Positions 5,395-6,833 of a stretch of DNA of 6,833 nucleotides are shown in pieces. The notes below the pieces were generated by a model. That model made no database searches. It was given only the letters and a program-made list of their open reading frames with translations, and had not been told where the DNA came from. The stretch spans positions 1 through 6,833 of the forward strand of contig JAEOTN010000113.1 in the NCBI GenBank assembly GCA_016839865.1, read 5' to 3'. Position numbers and translations under genes: made by a program. The DNA is from Promethearchaeota archaeon. GTDB lineage: Archaea > Asgardarchaeota > Lokiarchaeia > Sigynarchaeales > MK-D1. Every line of letters begins with the position of its first letter. Positions within the stretch are counted from its first letter, which is position 1.

Positions 5395-5992
5395 AGTTCA
5401 TGTATTCCAAGGTAAGCCTGATTAGCATCCAAACCACATAGGCCAAACCCATTATTGCAAATCCTGAAGGGCTTGCGGGCATTTCTTTGAGGGAGATCTT
5501 CTCCTGCCGCTTTAATGCACCGGGCAATATTCTGCTTATTACGAAAATTGCAGCTGGAGCCATGATCATGATGAACAAAGGGCTCAATAAGTACCAGCCC
5601 AAAAGTCTTCCAACTGCTTCATTTCCCGGAGTATTTATAGCACGAAATAATTCCTGCCCTACTGAGAATAAATAAAGTGCAAAAGGTGGGATCCATACAG
5701 TGCCATGCTCTTTCAATTCCCCTCTGATCACATAAACTATTGAAAAAAAGGAAATAACAAACATCAACATCAGGCAAATATCAGGTTCAGATATTTGCTC
5801 AAAAAGGAATGGAATCACCAACATCAAAAGGGTTATCGCATAAACAAGAAAGAAACTGACGGTGCTTTTTACAAACCATTTTATTGGCTTAAGATACCTG
5901 TATAAGAAATAACCTGCGAGAACTAAGTAATTTAAAATAAGAAAGGCAAACTCCAGCCCAGAGATATCGAATTGAAATACCATATTTTTCAT
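5387..5992 (-). CDS. Multi-pass membrane protein, 201 aa, unknown function
   Basis: I do not recognise a family. Six hydrophobic segments are visible at about residues 13-31, 43-64, 71-89, 100-116, 131-153 and 177-198. There is no signal peptide. Between segments 3 and 4 lies RGELKEHGTVW, and after segment 5 the charged loop RILPGALKRQEKISLKEMP, presumably cytoplasmic by the positive-inside rule. Its ATG overlaps the stop of the upstream 142-aa membrane gene in an ATGA arrangement, so the two are probably translated together and may form a complex. Another ATG three codons in (5983) is possible. The 3' end overlaps the + strand DUF4870-like gene by 8 bp, leaving no room for a dedicated terminator between them. 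Confidence 0.82.
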   Translation of the reverse strand: MKNMVFQFDISGLEFAFLILNYLVLAGYFLYRYLKPIKWFVKSTVSFFLVYAITLLMLVIPFLFEQISEPDICLMLMFVISFFSIVYVIRGELKEHGTVWIPPFALYLFSVGQELFRAINTPGNEAVGRLLGWYLLSPLFIMIMAPAAIFVISRILPGALKRQEKISLKEMPASPSGFAIMGLAYVVWMLIRLTLEYMNFI

Positions 5993-6417
5993 CTCTTTGT
6001 TCTTGATAAAAGTGTAATAACAAAAGGTGCTAGGAAGAATGCAATTGAAAGCAACGACTGAATAGACAGATCAGATATTTGCGAAAGTGCACGGATAGAA
6101 AATGTAAATTGTATAAGTAGTGTGATAGCAACTAGTGCAAAGAAAAATATAATAATAAAAGAATCAATGAAAAACCAATTGAATGGATGAATGCCTTTTT
6201 CCCGAAGATACATAAGTACGCTAGAAGCTAATAACACTATTACATAGTTGAACATGCCCTCGGAACTAAAGTTATAATTAACTGAAGGAGCATTAAATCC
6301 TATGAAAACTGAGATGGTAAATAATAACATGAATGCAATTTTGTGTTTCTGCCACCTTTCCATAAAATCAAAGAAAGGTTGTGCGATAAGTTTACCTATT
6401 TTATAAAAAAGCTTCAT
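5989..6417 (-). CDS. Multi-pass membrane protein, 142 aa, unknown function
   Basis: I do not recognise a family. An amphipathic, basic N-terminus (MKLFYKIGKLIAQPFFDFMERWQKHK) precedes four hydrophobic segments at about residues 27-41, 56-71, 81-105 and 116-137, and the protein ends in SRTKR. It is the first gene of a two-gene unit: its TGA overlaps the ATG of the 201-aa membrane protein (ATGA). No SD is evident, but a TATA-like box is centred about 26 bp before the ATG at 6417, consistent with leaderless transcription starting at or near the A of the ATG. The ATG at 6425 is out of frame. Upstream lies the hairpin-rich non-coding tract. Confidence 0.82.
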   Translation of the reverse strand: MKLFYKIGKLIAQPFFDFMERWQKHKIAFMLLFTISVFIGFNAPSVNYNFSSEGMFNYVIVLLASSVLMYLREKGIHPFNWFFIDSFIIIFFFALVAITLLIQFTFSIRALSQISDLSIQSLLSIAFFLAPFVITLLSRTKR

Positions 6418-6439
6418 GTCAACATACTAGTAAGAAATA

Positions 6440-6447
6440 GATAAAAA
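6440..6447 (-). promoter_or_regulatory. TATA-like box for the two-gene membrane operon
   Basis: Reads TTTTTATC on the minus strand, centred about 26 bp before the ATG at 6417. No SD is present in between. Same geometry as the boxes before 3662 and 5044. Confidence 0.45.
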
Positions 6448-6468
6448 CATAAGCCCATCGATTTCCGA

Positions 6469-6492
6469 ATTGAAAATATTTCGAAATTCAAT
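6469..6492. repeat. Inverted repeat enclosing a 10-bp palindrome
   Basis: ATTGAA (6469-6474) pairs with TTCAAT (6487-6492), and ATTTCGAAAT (6478-6487) is itself a palindrome. It sits about 25-50 bp upstream of the TATA-like box of the membrane operon, so it could be a regulator site, but chance in A/T-rich DNA is possible. Confidence 0.4.
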
Positions 6493-6551
6493 CATCCTTA
6501 TGTCTCTCGCCCTATCGCATTGCTTGTCCTCATTTTAATCCTTTCCCCGTT

Positions 6552-6581
6552 GCTTGAGCAAAAACCATTTAACGCTCAAGC
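6552..6581. repeat. 8-bp inverted repeat that competes with the three-way-junction element
   Basis: GCTTGAGC (6552-6559) pairs perfectly with GCTCAAGC (6574-6581), loop 14 nt. These bases are also used by the longer pairing at 6556-6631, so only one fold can form at a time. Confidence 0.6.
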
Positions 6582-6631
6582 CACTTCGTGGTTCGTTCAA
6601 AGAACGAAAGCGTTAATATGGATTTTTGCTC
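6556..6631. repeat. 76-nt element: 21-bp bulged stem capped by two triloop hairpins
   Basis: Bases 6556-6576 pair with 6609-6631 in order: 9 bp (GAGCAAAAA with TTTTTGCTC), bulge A6622, 2 bp, 2 bp, bulge T6617, then 8 bp (TTAACGCT with AGCGTTAA). Inside, after 4 unpaired bases, are CCAC-TTC-GTGG (6581-6591) and, directly adjoining, TTCGTTC-AAA-GAACGAA (6592-6608). The result is a three-way junction. It could act as a DNA cruciform or a structured RNA; the strand is unknown. Confidence 0.72.
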
Positions 6632-6635
6632 TCGC
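6620..6635. repeat. 16-bp direct repeat, left copy
   Basis: GGATTTTTGCTCTCGC here and GAATTTTTGTACTCGC at 6728-6743 match at 13 of 16 bases in the same orientation. Each copy is the left arm, or part of it, of an inverted repeat, suggesting a duplicated palindromic unit. Confidence 0.5.
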
Positions 6636-6681
6636 TTCCGGGTCGCTAAAGCTAAAGAAATTAAAAATCGGACCGGGCGAG
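6631..6681. repeat. Imperfect GC-rich inverted repeat
   Basis: CTCGC (6631-6635) pairs with GCGAG (6677-6681), CCGG (6638-6641) with CCGG (6673-6676) and TC (6643-6644) with GA (6671-6672), with TT and G bulges on the left arm. The loop contains the tandem GCTAAAGCTAAA (6645-6656). Confidence 0.5.
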
Positions 6682-6727
6682 CTCCTTTCTGTTTTTCATC
6701 TGCTTTTGAAGTTGCATTGCATTTTGA

Positions 6728-6807
6728 GAATTTTTGTACTCGCGTCATTCTCCGCTCGGTTAGTAAAATTACGAGCTTCGAAATGACGCTCGCTAAAATA
6801 AAAATTC
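6728..6807. repeat. 80-bp imperfect palindrome
   Basis: Outer arms GAATTTTT (6728-6735) and AAAAATTC (6800-6807); inner arms GCGTCATT (6742-6749) and AATGACGC (6782-6789); apical GCTCG (6754-6758) and CGAGC (6772-6776). Internal loops separate the three paired blocks. Confidence 0.62.
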
Positions 6808-6811
6808 TTAT

Positions 6812-6830
6812 CCCGGCTCGTGGAGCCGGG
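6812..6830 (-). terminator. GC-rich hairpin, possible terminator for a minus-strand gene to the right
   Basis: CCCGGCTC, loop GTG, GAGCCGGG: a perfect 8-bp GC-rich stem. Read on the minus strand it is followed after about 8 bases by a T-rich stretch (AATTTTTATTTT), which resembles an intrinsic terminator for a gene entering from beyond the window. It may equally be just another member of the hairpin chain. Confidence 0.35.
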
Positions 6831-6833
6831 GAG

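Larger units (their letters stand above)
6418..6833. other. Non-coding, palindrome-rich region to the window end
   Basis: 416 bp without a credible gene. An open frame from about 6520 to 6786 on + starts with TTG, has no SD and runs across the inverted repeats, so I regard it as chance. From 6552 to 6830 the tract is an almost unbroken chain of inverted repeats, listed separately, that mix GC-rich stem bases with A/T-rich arms. The repeats continue to the window edge, so their right boundary is unknown. Confidence 0.8.

Noticed and set aside
6556..6631. tRNA gene (76 nt, paired ends)
   Set aside because: The end stem runs 21 bp without a break for D, anticodon or T arms, and there is no T-loop consensus or discriminator layout. 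Only the length matches.
6520..6786. 88-codon open frame on + at the right end
   Set aside because: It starts with TTG, has no SD or TATA-like box, has low-complexity Leu/Lys/Ser content and runs through several inverted repeats. Palindromic DNA often leaves a chance open frame.
6552..6830. Integron attC sites
   Set aside because: Bulged palindromes recall attC, but there is no clear pair of GTTRRRY-type core sites, no integrase gene in the window and no regular one-gene cassettes between sites.

Overview
The window is AT-rich and probably archaeal. Three genes (starts at 3662 on -, 5044 on + and 6417 on -) have an A/T-rich TATA-like box centred about 26 bp before the chosen ATG and no convincing Shine-Dalgarno (SD) sequence. 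That is the geometry of leaderless archaeal transcripts. Other genes carry SD sequences (GAGGTG before 4707, GAGG before 755). TGA ends several genes, so the code is not one that reads TGA as an amino acid. The Cas4-like protein resembles ones I remember from DPANN archaea and CPR bacteria; this is memory, not a search result, so I do not name a lineage.

Left half (1-4707), a small defence island. The + strand opens inside a type I restriction-modification specificity gene (hsdS, 5' end outside the window), overlapped by the methyltransferase gene hsdM. The S-M order is the reverse of the usual M-S, and no restriction subunit gene is visible. A 49-codon gene for a very basic, Tyr/Trp-rich protein follows, then, 1 nt later, a gene for a helical protein with a single C-terminal membrane segment. 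Two nuclease genes converge from the - strand: an EVE domain fused to a NucS-like PD-(D/E)XK nuclease (3814-4707), a candidate modification-dependent restriction enzyme, and a stand-alone Cas4/RecB-like nuclease with four cysteines for a probable Fe-S cluster (2964-3662). No CRISPR array or other cas gene is present.

Middle (4708-5043) is non-coding and holds a run of at least six short hairpins. Most have 7-8 bp cores and three-base loops, but the stems differ in sequence. Two neighbours are near-copies that differ by paired, compensatory changes.

Right part (5044-6417) encodes membrane proteins: a DUF4870/Tic20-like three-helix protein on +, and on - two overlapping multi-pass proteins of unknown function (142 and 201 aa). 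The 201-aa gene overlaps the DUF4870-like gene tail to tail by 8 bp.

Right end (6418-6833) is non-coding and packed with inverted repeats. The most striking is a 76-nt element with a 21-bp stem capped by two adjacent triloop hairpins, overlapped by a mutually exclusive 8-bp pairing. The two hairpin-rich tracts are the part of the window least explained by known families.
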